From: Rs1 sp036960485 | GTDB taxonomy: Bacteria > Pseudomonadota > Gammaproteobacteria > Pseudomonadales > Balneatricaceae | DNA length: 16,915 nucleotides | Reading direction: 5' to 3' | Assembly (NCBI GenBank): GCA_036960485.1 | Contig: JBALXS010000100.1 | Coordinates: 1-16,915 of the forward strand | Shown here: piece by piece, positions 6,748-14,491 of the stretch | Layout: each line of letters starts with the position of its first letter | Position numbering within the stretch: the first letter of the stretch is position 1 | Notes under the pieces: generated by a model | The model's input: only the letters and a program-made list of their open reading frames with translations | What the model was told of the DNA's origin: nothing | Databases searched by the model: none | Position numbers and translations under genes: made by a program

Positions 6748-8376
6748 TTAAGATTTGTCAGTAACTAGATCTTTATTACGCTCTAATTCTAGTACAGGAT
6801 AGGCAACACCCGTGATGTGCCAGTTGATGCGATTTAATTCTCTTATGATATCTAAATGCAAGGTGTTGCTGTCACCATTGCCTTCATGTAATCGATTAAG
6901 GTGATCTTGGCTCGCTTGCTCAGTTAGTTTTTTAACTTGGCGTTTACCTTCAAGTAGCTTGTGTACAAGATCGATATCTTGAGTAGTAAAAATCCGCATA
7001 GCTAAATGAAAATTGTTTAATAGAGTCTCGTGAATAGTCACTATATCTGCTAAACCATCATCTGAGAGCTCTAGCTTATCTTGAACTTTTTTATGAGCCA
7101 TCTCGGCAATGTTTTCGGTAATATCCGCTGAGTGCTCCAAGTTTAATGAAAAAGCTAAGATTCTATTAGTATGAGAAAGCTGCGCGCTTTTTAGATCTTG
7201 CCTGCCAAGTTTCGCAACGTATTTAGAAATCTCAGTATGTAATCTATCCACCGAGCTTTCCATCTTCATCAGCTCTCTACTTGGGGCAGAGCTATCTGAT
7301 GTTAACGCCGGTAGGCAATTTCCAATCATGGTGTAAACAACTTCAGCCATGTGCATTGTTTCACGCATAACACAATCTATCGCCATCGAAGGGGTAGATA
7401 TGAGCTTTTCGTTTAAGTAACGAGATTCATTAACGTTGCTTTTCTTCACTGGATCGGGAATGTAGCGTTTGATCAATTGATAAGCTTTTCCAGTAAGTGG
7501 CAAAAAAATTGCAGCGATAGCGATGTTAAAAATAGTATGAAAGTCGACAACGTGGCGTGCTACATCGGTGGTGATATGTGTGGTCAATAAATTGGATATA
7601 ATATCGATGAAAGGTAATATTGCCAAGCAAGAAACTATCTTGAAGCAACTGTTACTTACCGTAATGCGCAGCGCCTGAGCGCCTTTGTTGAGCGTGGCAA
7701 GCACCGCAGGAATCGTACCCCCTATATTTGCACCTAACACCAAAACTAAACTTAACTGAGGAGTAATAATTTCACTGGCGGCAAGGGACATAATTAAAAG
7801 AATCATGGCGATACTAGAATGACTAATCCAAGTTAGGATAATGATTAGTAGTACAGCAAGCATTCTCTCATCTTCTAAGGCGTGAAATAGCTCTTGTAGG
7901 ACAGCCGCTTCTCTTAAAGGCCCTGTGGATGAACCTATTAACTTTAATGAAAGTAACATCAATCCTAAGCCAATGAGCGTCATACCCATATGCTTGAAGG
8001 TTTCTTTGTTCGCTCTCCTGTGGGTCACAAGTCCGACCACAATTAGCGCGGGAGAGAGCCAGCTCAAATCAAAGGAGAGTACTTGAGCGACTAAAGTGGT
8101 GCCAATATCAGCTCCGAGCATAACCGCCAGAGCAGGTGCGCCAGCAATTAAGCTGCGACTGGCAAAAGAAGAAATCAACAAGGCGGTAGCTGTACTGCTT
8201 TGTAGTACAGCGGTAATGCCAAGGCCAACCGTAAAAGCGGATGTTTTATTGCGGGTAAATCGACTTATCACGCGTTTTAAATCATTATTAAAGGCACCAA
8301 TAATTCCTTGTTTCACCATCTCCATGCCAAATAATAGCAGTGAGACAGCGCCTAAAATATTGATCAAGGTGTACAT
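6748..8376 (-). CDS. Na+/phosphate cotransporter family protein with PhoU-like C-terminal domain
   Basis: Inner-membrane protein of the Na/Pi cotransporter family (NptA/YjbB type), which couples phosphate movement to sodium or exports phosphate. Residues 1-310 hold two inverted Na/Pi repeats with about eight or more hydrophobic segments. The first carries QSSTAT (59-64) and GADIGTT (88-94); the second carries SHSSIAM (185-191) and GANIGGT (215-221), so the usual Gln is His in repeat two. Residues from about 330 to 540 are soluble and helical, like the PhoU tail of this family, which suggests control by phosphate state. The ATG at 8376 follows AAAAGGAA with good spacing. 542 residues is a normal length for the PhoU-fused type. 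No pho or pst gene is adjacent. The direction of transport and the true substrate cannot be told from sequence. Confidence 0.9.
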   Translation of the reverse strand: MYTLINILGAVSLLLFGMEMVKQGIIGAFNNDLKRVISRFTRNKTSAFTVGLGITAVLQSSTATALLISSFASRSLIAGAPALAVMLGADIGTTLVAQVLSFDLSWLSPALIVVGLVTHRRANKETFKHMGMTLIGLGLMLLSLKLIGSSTGPLREAAVLQELFHALEDERMLAVLLIIILTWISHSSIAMILLIMSLAASEIITPQLSLVLVLGANIGGTIPAVLATLNKGAQALRITVSNSCFKIVSCLAILPFIDIISNLLTTHITTDVARHVVDFHTIFNIAIAAIFLPLTGKAYQLIKRYIPDPVKKSNVNESRYLNEKLISTPSMAIDCVMRETMHMAEVVYTMIGNCLPALTSDSSAPSRELMKMESSVDRLHTEISKYVAKLGRQDLKSAQLSHTNRILAFSLNLEHSADITENIAEMAHKKVQDKLELSDDGLADIVTIHETLLNNFHLAMRIFTTQDIDLVHKLLEGKRQVKKLTEQASQDHLNRLHEGNGDSNTLHLDIIRELNRINWHITGVAYPVLELERNKDLVTDKS

Positions 8377-8985
8377 TGATGTTCCTTTTTTAAAATAAAT
8401 CGATTTGAGTAAGAGTGCAGTCGTCTGTGCCGCTTTTTTTAGCTTGTTTGGGATAATGGCAATTTAAAAGGAGTGTTAACAGTCTGAGAAAACTAGAAAG
8501 TTATAAAACTCGTAATGCAGTTATCAGTAGCATGTGCTGTAAATATGGACAGGAAGCGACGATTAAAATCATTGTGTTGGTTTAAACTACAACAAAAGAG
8601 GATGATTAGCGCAAAGCTGCCGAAATTAGAGACAAGTTGCTTAAGCTTAATTTGTACTGCTAAATTGCTTAAAATAAAACATTAATTTAAGTTTGTATTT
8701 TTAGCGTAGTACATAATGATAGAGGTTGTATAATTGCTTTAATATTTAGAGGCAAATAACAAACTACATTGTTATGTAGTTGGAGGGAAAAACGTAATAA
8801 CTATAATATGCATGTGTGCTATTAATTTGTTAAATCTTATTCGCCGTACCACCTAGTTCAATATCAAACCATAACACAGTTATATTAAAAATTATACACT
8901 GTATCAATGATATACTTGAAATACAGTTTGAATGCGCATCTTGAGCCGTTAAGTGAAATGCTGTTAGTTATACCTCACTGTACGC
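8377..8985. other. 609-base AT-rich gap, no confident gene
   Basis: The gap lies between the transporter start and the bepA stop, both on the minus strand, so only the transporter promoter is expected here. An open frame of 56 codons on the plus strand (8515-8685) has no ribosome site and a composition without a recognisable family; I do not call it. Structural elements include AACTACAT / ATGTAGTT with a 4-base loop (8762-8781) and an imperfect palindrome, ACAGTTATA and TATA-C-ACTGT (8876-8902). A TATAAT at 8802-8807 has TTGGAG 16 bases upstream on the plus strand and could start a small RNA, but no good terminator follows. I see no tRNA or mobile-element feature. Confidence 0.5.
8762..8781. 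repeat. Perfect 8-bp inverted repeat with 4-base loop
   Basis: AACTACAT (8762-8769) and ATGTAGTT (8774-8781) around TGTT, in the long AT-rich gap. It is far from any gene end, so a simple terminator role is unlikely; it could be part of an untranslated RNA or a protein-binding site. Confidence 0.35.
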
Positions 8986-10443
8986 TTAGTATCGGGTTTC
9001 AAAATACCCTTTCACTACCGTGAGTTGTTCTTCTAATTCGTCAAGTTTATAGCTATCGCTTTTAGTAATTGACCGTTCTTTGCGTGCAAACGAAATTTGT
9101 TTCTTTGCCGCATCAATGTGCCCTAATAACAAAAAATATTCGATCCGAGCCGCGTGTAGCGCATTGCGATTACCAGCCAAGCCATGAGCTTCAGCGAGTA
9201 GATACCATGCATTGACATTTTCTGCATCATAGCTGGTGATGTGTTGTAATTGTTCAGCAGCTTGCTTAGGTAATTGTGCTTCCAATAATGTTTGGGCCAT
9301 TATCAATTGAACGGCGCTGTGATTTGGATAAAGTAAGTTGAGCTTATTTAGTATCTTTAAGGATTTTTTATACTGTCTATTTTTAGTATAAATTTGCGCT
9401 AAGCTGAGTTTTACTAATAAGTTGTTGCGCCATTTAGAGGGCAGCTTGTGTAGAGTTTTTATTGATTCGCTATAGCTTTGGGCTTCGGCGTCAGCAATAG
9501 CCAACGAGTATAGGTTAAGTGGGGTAGGGTTCTTTTTAGCTAAAGTTTTAAAGTGTTTCGCTGAGCGCTTGTTCTGGTGCGCATACTTGGTCACTAAGCG
9601 TGCTTTAATAATAGAGAAATCGATATTTTCTTTATTTGTTTTTCGAATTGGTAGTTGTTCAGCACGATTTTGGCTATCGGCAACACGTGCATTCGAACTT
9701 GGATGTGTTAATAAAAATTCTGGAGGTAATGAGCCTTGTAATCTTTGGATTTCTAAAAGCCTGCCGAACATTCTAGGCATCGCTTGCGGCTTAAAACCGG
9801 CTTTAGATAAATTTAGCATTCCTATGCGATCGGCTTCTTGTTCGTTTCTTCGGCTAAAAGCGAGTCTAGATGAAAGCTGATTTGCGGCACCAGTTGAGAT
9901 AATGGCCGTTCCTGCCTTTGCATTTGATGATGCGACTAAGAGACCCGTTAGCATTGAGGCTATGGCGAGCGGGGTGTCTAATCTTTGTTGTTCAAGTTGC
10001 GCAGCAAAATGGCGCTGGCTTAAATGTGCCAATTCATGGCTTATAACAGACGCTAATTCGTCTTCTTTTTGCGCGGCAATAATTAAACCGCCATGTATGC
10101 CTAGAACACCACCTGGGGCTGCAAACGCGTTGACACTTTGGCTATTTAGAAGGACGATTGAAACCCGTTTATCTTGCAGCTGGCTAGCCGCAATTAAGCT
10201 CCATGTAAGATCTTTTATGTAAGACTCAATAATAGGATCTTCGATTTCTGCGCTAGTAGTGCGGATATTGCGTATAATTGCTTGGCCTAGGCTATGCTCA
10301 GTACTTAAAGATATAATAGAGGAACTGTAATCACCCAAAATAGGTAAATTATTGGCTTTTACGCTACTCATAAATGTGAACATAGTTATTAGCGTTAAAA
10401 AATAATAATTGCGCCATATATTATTTTTTTTGAAAAGCATCAT
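8986..10443 (-). CDS. bepA: Periplasmic M48 metalloprotease with TPR domain (BepA/YfgC type)
   Basis: BepA is a periplasmic zinc protease and chaperone that helps LptD and the BAM machinery mature and degrades stalled outer-membrane proteins. With the ATG at 10443 the protein has 485 residues. Residues 1-30 are a Sec signal peptide (KKNNIWR, then a hydrophobic stretch, cleavage near SVKA-NN). The zinc motif HELAH is at 136-140, with third ligand Glu201 and Asp205 in EQEAD, and a His in LLTHPSSNAR near 247. These positions are nearly identical to E. coli BepA as I recall it. From about 300 to the end are TPR-like helical pairs. The frame extends to an ATG at 10515 (509 residues), but no ribosome site precedes that and it would bury the signal peptide; AGGAAA lies 11 bases before the preferred start, which is only moderate. 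Confidence 0.92.
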   Translation of the reverse strand: MMLFKKNNIWRNYYFLTLITMFTFMSSVKANNLPILGDYSSSIISLSTEHSLGQAIIRNIRTTSAEIEDPIIESYIKDLTWSLIAASQLQDKRVSIVLLNSQSVNAFAAPGGVLGIHGGLIIAAQKEDELASVISHELAHLSQRHFAAQLEQQRLDTPLAIASMLTGLLVASSNAKAGTAIISTGAANQLSSRLAFSRRNEQEADRIGMLNLSKAGFKPQAMPRMFGRLLEIQRLQGSLPPEFLLTHPSSNARVADSQNRAEQLPIRKTNKENIDFSIIKARLVTKYAHQNKRSAKHFKTLAKKNPTPLNLYSLAIADAEAQSYSESIKTLHKLPSKWRNNLLVKLSLAQIYTKNRQYKKSLKILNKLNLLYPNHSAVQLIMAQTLLEAQLPKQAAEQLQHITSYDAENVNAWYLLAEAHGLAGNRNALHAARIEYFLLLGHIDAAKKQISFARKERSITKSDSYKLDELEEQLTVVKGYFETRY

Positions 10444-10754
10444 TATGTTTGATTTCCTAGTGAGTCTGTTAGATTGATGGCTGCTAGGTGTCGCTATTAT
10501 CTGCAAAATATACATGAGTTTTATAAATCAGTAATATTATAAGCTAACAATAATTGTTTTTTATAGACCTAAGTTGTGAATATTAGTTTCTATTGATTAC
10601 TAGGGTAGGTCTTTTAATGCCTAAATTCTTGGTATTTATCTTAATATCGATTTTTTTTTCGCCATAGCTGTTATCTCTTAGCTAAGCATGTCATTATTCC
10701 TGCGCTTAATTTACTGGTTTTTGATGAATCATATAAGCTTTTTCTTGAGGTTTT
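10444..10754. promoter_or_regulatory. Divergent control region between bepA and the tusA-like gene
   Basis: About 311 AT-rich bases with no gene. For bepA (minus strand) there is a TATAAT at 10541-10536 with no recognisable -35 box; a 13-base perfect palindrome, AACAATAATTGTT (10546-10558), lies just upstream of it. AGACCTA (10565-10571) and TAGGTCT (10606-10612) form a 7-base inverted repeat across a 34-base interval. A run of nine T lies at about 10651-10659. No clear promoter for the plus-strand gene was found. Confidence 0.4.
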
Positions 10755-10991
10755 ATGTCTGAGTTGGATTTTGATCAATGTTTAGATGCAACAGCGTTTA
10801 ATTGCCCGATGCCGTTACTGAAAACTAAACAAGCTTTACGCTATTTGTCACCAGGAGAAGTGTTAAAAGTTGTGGCTAGTGATGCAGGAGCTGTTCGTGA
10901 TTTTAGCGCTTTTATAGAGTATAGCGAGCATCAAATGTTAGATATGTTTGAAAGGGAAGCTAAGTATTACTTTTATATAAAGAGGAGCTAA
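10755..10991 (+). CDS. TusA/SirA-family sulfur carrier protein
   Basis: Small cytoplasmic protein of 78 residues with the two-layer TusA fold. The conserved CPxP motif is present as Cys17-Pro-Met-Pro, where the Cys carries a persulfide in characterised members used for tRNA thiolation or molybdenum cofactor work. The second half (VVASDAGAVRDFSAFIEYSEH and a C-terminal YYFYIKR strand) fits the family. TTGAGG lies about 4-5 bases before the ATG. It is divergent from bepA and is followed by the PerM-family gene; the same neighbourhood is found in Pseudomonas around PA1006 from memory, where the TusA-like protein is linked to molybdenum homeostasis. Which pathway it serves here cannot be told from the sequence, so no symbol is given. 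Confidence 0.88.
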   Translation: MSELDFDQCLDATAFNCPMPLLKTKQALRYLSPGEVLKVVASDAGAVRDFSAFIEYSEHQMLDMFEREAKYYFYIKRS

Positions 10992-11020
10992 GTCAAAGCT
11001 CTTGCTACTTCACCGTTATT

Positions 11021-11045
11021 TGAATAGCTGCAGTTTTGCTATTCA
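11021..11045. repeat. 8-bp hairpin between the tusA-like and perM-like genes
   Basis: TGAATAGC (11021-11028) and GCTATTCA (11038-11045) form a perfect 8-bp stem with a 9-base loop, 30 bases after the tusA-like stop. No T run follows, so it is either a weak terminator, an mRNA processing site or a partial barrier that sets the level of the downstream permease. Confidence 0.35.
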
Positions 11046-11143
11046 TAAAACATTAAAATTTTACCTATGTATCCTATAACTTTTTTCATTATTACAGTGT
11101 TATTAAGAGTAGGATAGTTGTTGTATAAGTGCGAGAGAGATTA

Positions 11144-12211
11144 ATGAAAAGAGTTTTTTCAAAATGGATAGAGCGTTACTTTTCAAACGAAGAAGCGCTA
11201 TTCCTTTTTATTTTGATAGCTACTTCACTGGTTATTATTTTGACCTTAGGGGCGCCTTTAGCACCAGTGTTTGCAGGATTGATCTTAGCTTTTTTAATGC
11301 AAGGGTCTGTTAGTTGGCTACAGGGGAAGAAAATATCTCACATGCTTTCTGTAAGCATTGTATTCGCAATTTTCTTTAGTGCTTTGCTCGCTTTGATTCT
11401 CATCGTTATCCCTTTAGCTTGGAAGCAATTGGCTAAACTGTTTAATGATTTACCTTATATCTTCCAACAAATTCAAGCGGGTCTATTGGTGTTGCCAGAA
11501 CACTATCCTGAAATAGTAACAGAAAACCAAATTAGGCAAGTAATCTCAATGGCTGCAAGTGAGCTGGGAAGCTTTGGTCAGTGGATGCTGGCTTATTCGT
11601 TTAATTCATTAGGCGCTATAGTTACTTTGCTGGTTTATTTTGTATTAGTGCCAATATTGGTGTTCTTCTTTCTGAAAGATGGTAAACATTTAGCAAGATC
11701 TTGGATGTCTGTTTTGCCGCATAAAAGAGTAATGATGACTCAAGTGTGGCATGAGATGGATGTTCAAATTGCTAACTATATCAGAGGTAAGGCTGTTGAA
11801 ATTATTATAGTGGGTTTTGTGACTTACCTTGGTTTTATCTTCTTTGATTTAGATTATGCTGCTCTATTGGCTATTATGGTGGGCCTCTCGGTGTTAATTC
11901 CGTATATTGGCGCAGCTTTGGTGACTGTACCAGTTGCTATTATTGGTTTTTTCCAATTTGGTTGGGGTAACGAGTTTTTATACTTTTTATTGGTCTATGG
12001 TATTATTCAGGCTCTAGATGGAAATGTGCTAGTGCCTCTGCTATTTTCAGAAGCTGTAAATTTACACCCTATTTCTATTATTATAGCTGTGCTTGTTTTT
12101 GGTACATTATGGGGTTTTTGGGGAGTGTTTTTTGCTATACCTTTAGCAACCTTTGTGAAAGCTATTATAAATGCTTGGCCCAAGCCTTACGATGAAACTG
12201 AGGCTTTATAA
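11144..12211 (+). CDS. AI-2E transporter family permease (PerM type)
   Basis: Polytopic inner-membrane protein of the PerM/AI-2E exporter-like family. About eight hydrophobic segments are visible: two in the first ~55 residues, one near 65-90, one after the central soluble part near 145-170, and a cluster from about 215 to 345. The family signature near GNVLVPLLFSEAVNLHPISII is intact. Members have been linked to autoinducer-2 or Na+/H+ transport, but PerM itself has no settled substrate. The frame opens at a GTG at 11129; I prefer the ATG at 11144 (355 residues) because GAGAGA lies about 4-8 bases before it. The bepA / tusA-like / perM order is shared with Pseudomonas, which supports an ordinary chromosomal location. 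Confidence 0.9.
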   Translation: MKRVFSKWIERYFSNEEALFLFILIATSLVIILTLGAPLAPVFAGLILAFLMQGSVSWLQGKKISHMLSVSIVFAIFFSALLALILIVIPLAWKQLAKLFNDLPYIFQQIQAGLLVLPEHYPEIVTENQIRQVISMAASELGSFGQWMLAYSFNSLGAIVTLLVYFVLVPILVFFFLKDGKHLARSWMSVLPHKRVMMTQVWHEMDVQIANYIRGKAVEIIIVGFVTYLGFIFFDLDYAALLAIMVGLSVLIPYIGAALVTVPVAIIGFFQFGWGNEFLYFLLVYGIIQALDGNVLVPLLFSEAVNLHPISIIIAVLVFGTLWGFWGVFFAIPLATFVKAIINAWPKPYDETEAL

Positions 12212-12287
12212 ACGCGGTTAATTATTGGTCATATACAAGTCAATTGCTAGAATGAGCATTGGTGTGTGATTTAATAAAGGCTGAATT

Positions 12288-12368
12288 TTGATAAAACGTT
12301 TAGGTAAGTTATTCTCCCTAGTTGAGGGTTTAGCTAAATGTCAGTGTAAAGAGTGCGGTTATGTATGA
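12288..12368 (+). CDS. Possible small Cys-containing leader ORF overlapping the REC-DUF3369 start
   Basis: A 26-codon ORF begins at TTG 12288 and ends at TGA 12366-12368. AAAGG lies 7 bases upstream of the TTG. Its C-terminus has the pattern C-x-C-x2-C-G-Y, and its last codons overlap the ATG at 12361 of the next gene in another frame, which would allow translational coupling. The CxxCGY knuckle recalls half of a rubredoxin, but that is not enough to name it. The non-ATG start and short length make chance quite possible. Confidence 0.2.
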   Translation: MIKRLGKLFSLVEGLAKCQCKECGYV

Positions 12369-13464
12369 CTTTCTAATTGAAGATAGCACTGCATCGGCAG
12401 ATAAAGAAACTGATGCGTACAACAGTTGGGTTATTTTGATTGTTGACGACGAGCCAGCTATTCATACAATTACCAAGTTTGCTTTAGAAAATGAGTATTT
12501 TGATGGTAAGAAATTAACTTTTTTATCAGCTTTTAATGCTAAAGAAGCCATGGATATTTTGCGCTCTAGAGATGATATTGCTTTAATTCTACTAGATGTA
12601 GTGATGGAAACTGAATCATCGGGTTTGGAAGTGGCTGCTTGGATCCGGGAAGTGCTAGGCAATAAGCTTATTCGGATTGTGCTTCGTACAGGCCAGCCAG
12701 GACAAGCGCCAGAAAACACTGTCATCTTAGATTATGATATTTTCGATTATAAAAATAAATCAGAACTAACCGCACAAAAGCTATTTTCTTGTGTTATATC
12801 AGGATTAAGGTCTTATCGTGATGTATTGGCTTTAGCTAATCATAGCAAAGGTCTGCAGCAAGTTGTTGCGGCTACAGCTGATATATTTAAAGAACAGTAT
12901 GCTAGCAAGTATACTAGTGGTGTGCTTCTTCAATTAACCTCACTTTTGTATTTTTCGGCAGATGCTGCATTAGTGACTATTGATACAAATATACCTTTTG
13001 ATATTAAAACGACTAAGATTAGTGCGGCTGTGGGTGGGTATGAGAAATACCTCGGTAAAAGCGTTGAGCAGATTCTATCTGAAGAAACGGTGCAGCAGTG
13101 CTTAGACAGTGATAAAGTAGTTTTCAGTCAGCACGCTGGTAATAAAATTATATTCTCTTACCTTTCTCATGATTGTCATAAAACTTTGTTGTTTTTAGAA
13201 TATAGAAAGGCACTTTCCAAAGACGATACGAGCCTTATCGAGTTATTCGTACAAAGTGTTGCTAGCGCCCAAGAAAGAATGCGCTTTTGGCAAGAAACAG
13301 AAGATACTCTCAATGAAGTGATATCTCTACTGAGTAAAACTGTCGAGGAACATACCAACCAAGGCGATCAATACTTCACAGGCGTGACTAAAATAGCGAT
13401 GTTACTTGCTAAAAAGCACGGGTTGATTCTTAGGCGTCAAATCAATCAAAAAGTGAAGTTTTAG
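12361..13464 (+). CDS. Response-regulator receiver plus DUF3369 protein lacking the HD-GYP output domain
   Basis: A 367-residue cytoplasmic two-component regulator. Residues 25-150 are a receiver domain: acidic pocket Asp29-Asp30, phosphoacceptor Asp79 (LLDVVM), Thr110 (LRTGQPG) and Lys131/Lys133 (YKNK). Residues ~155-315 are DUF3369, a GAF-like sensory region of unknown ligand. A helical linker leads to the first helices of an HD domain (about 318-355), then the protein stops after INQKVKF. It is clearly paralogous to the minus-strand protein at 15403-16915 (shared RTGQPGQAPE, DYDI-DYKNK-ELT, SQKLFS/AQKLFS), which continues into HD-GYP. Here the metal-binding His of the paralog (TGNHI) is Gln (QGDQY) and the HD, HH and GYP motifs are absent. 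GAG at 12351 precedes the ATG by 7 bases. It may act by binding partner proteins, or be an eroded duplicate. Confidence 0.9.
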   Translation: MYDFLIEDSTASADKETDAYNSWVILIVDDEPAIHTITKFALENEYFDGKKLTFLSAFNAKEAMDILRSRDDIALILLDVVMETESSGLEVAAWIREVLGNKLIRIVLRTGQPGQAPENTVILDYDIFDYKNKSELTAQKLFSCVISGLRSYRDVLALANHSKGLQQVVAATADIFKEQYASKYTSGVLLQLTSLLYFSADAALVTIDTNIPFDIKTTKISAAVGGYEKYLGKSVEQILSEETVQQCLDSDKVVFSQHAGNKIIFSYLSHDCHKTLLFLEYRKALSKDDTSLIELFVQSVASAQERMRFWQETEDTLNEVISLLSKTVEEHTNQGDQYFTGVTKIAMLLAKKHGLILRRQINQKVKF

Positions 13465-13646
13465 TAGATGGAATCAACCTTCCTGCCCCGTGTAAGTTGA
13501 GAGAGGGTATAAAATTTCCTGTCATACAATTCTACAGCGCTTTGATTACTAAATTCTCCTCTTAAAATTTTCTTGGTTAGCTAAGCGTTGGAATTAGTAT
13601 TGTTTATATGAAAATATCAATTTAAATCAAAAATATAGGACCTTTA

Positions 13647-14354
13647 ATGAACAAAAGTTTATGTACTAATATGTTGGCCTTGATCACAGTATTGCTAGGT
13701 ATAGGGTTGCATATCGATGTTTTATATTCTATAGGATTATTTTCACTCGCGGGTGCTGTTACGAATTGGTTAGCTATTCATATGTTGTTTGAAAAGGTAC
13801 CAGGTTTATATGGTTCAGGAGTGATTCCGGCCCGCTTTGAGGAATTTAAATCAGGCATTAAAGACATGATAATGGAACAGTTTTTTAATGCTGAAAACAT
13901 CGAAAAATTTATTCAAAGTGAAGCAGAAGAATTAGAAATTGATTTAGGGGCAGTTATCCAAAAAGTAGATTTCACGCCGACGTTTGAAAGCTTAATTGAG
14001 GTGATTCAGCAGTCATCATTTGGACCAATGTTAGAAATGATCGGTGGTGTTGCGGCAATAGAGCCAATGAGAGAGCCTTTTGTGATTAAAATAAAGCAAT
14101 CAATCATAGAGACGAGCCAAACCGACAGCTTTAAAGAGCTTTTACTTAATGAATTTGGGCAGGGTGCTAATGTAGGGCCAATAATAAATAAAGTTGAAAG
14201 TATTTTGGAGCAGCGCCTGGCCGAATTAACGCCATCTTTAGTTAAAGATATCATTAAAAAAATGATTAGAAAGCATTTAGGTTGGTTGGTGGTTTGGGGT
14301 GGCGTTTTTGGTGGCCTTATTGGCGCTATCGCTTCAATTTGGGGTGCAGCTTAG
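13647..14354 (+). CDS. DUF445 family membrane protein
   Basis: Protein of 235 residues of the DUF445 family (YheB/YjiN type), function unknown. Residues ~8-45 form one or two membrane helices that contain the family's best conserved part, GAVTNWLAIHMLFEKVPGLYGSGVIP. A long soluble helical region (about 50-205) follows, and a C-terminal hydrophobic helix (about 212-233, rich in Gly and Trp) ends the protein, so both ends are membrane-bound and the middle faces one side. The ATG at 13647 follows AGGA about 8-9 bases upstream. It lies 182 bases after the truncated regulator and 137 bases before the cvfB-like gene, all on the plus strand; whether they form one operon is not clear from the spacing. 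Confidence 0.85.
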   Translation: MNKSLCTNMLALITVLLGIGLHIDVLYSIGLFSLAGAVTNWLAIHMLFEKVPGLYGSGVIPARFEEFKSGIKDMIMEQFFNAENIEKFIQSEAEELEIDLGAVIQKVDFTPTFESLIEVIQQSSFGPMLEMIGGVAAIEPMREPFVIKIKQSIIETSQTDSFKELLLNEFGQGANVGPIINKVESILEQRLAELTPSLVKDIIKKMIRKHLGWLVVWGGVFGGLIGAIASIWGAA

Positions 14355-14362
14355 GGTAATTT

Positions 14363-14391
14363 ATTATACAAAACTTATATGCTTGTATAAT
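14363..14391. promoter_or_regulatory. 9-bp inverted repeat between DUF445 and the cvfB-like gene
   Basis: ATTATACAA (14363-14371) and TTGTATAAT (14383-14391) are perfect inverted repeats around 11 bases, just after the DUF445 stop. A TATAAT lies at 14408-14413, with TTGTAT (14383-14388) 19 bases upstream as a poor -35. It could be an operator over a promoter for the downstream gene or a hairpin without a T run. Confidence 0.35.
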
Positions 14392-14491
14392 GTATATGTA
14401 TAAAGAGTATAATCGCATTGAATTTATAACCAGTGATTGAAGTTGTTATTAATAAATTAAATAGACTTCTTGCACTCAATTGAGAAAAAAA

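Noticed and set aside
8515..8685. 56-codon plus-strand ORF in the long AT-rich gap
   Set aside because: No ribosome site near the ATG, no recognisable family or membrane pattern, and such lengths occur by chance in this region.
10513..10515. ATG at 10515 as the bepA start
   Set aside because: No ribosome site and it would place 24 extra residues before a good signal peptide; the internal ATG also puts HELAH at the position known for BepA.
13465..13646. Remnant HD-GYP coding sequence after the short regulator
   Set aside because: No frame in this gap resembles the HD or GYP parts of the paralog.
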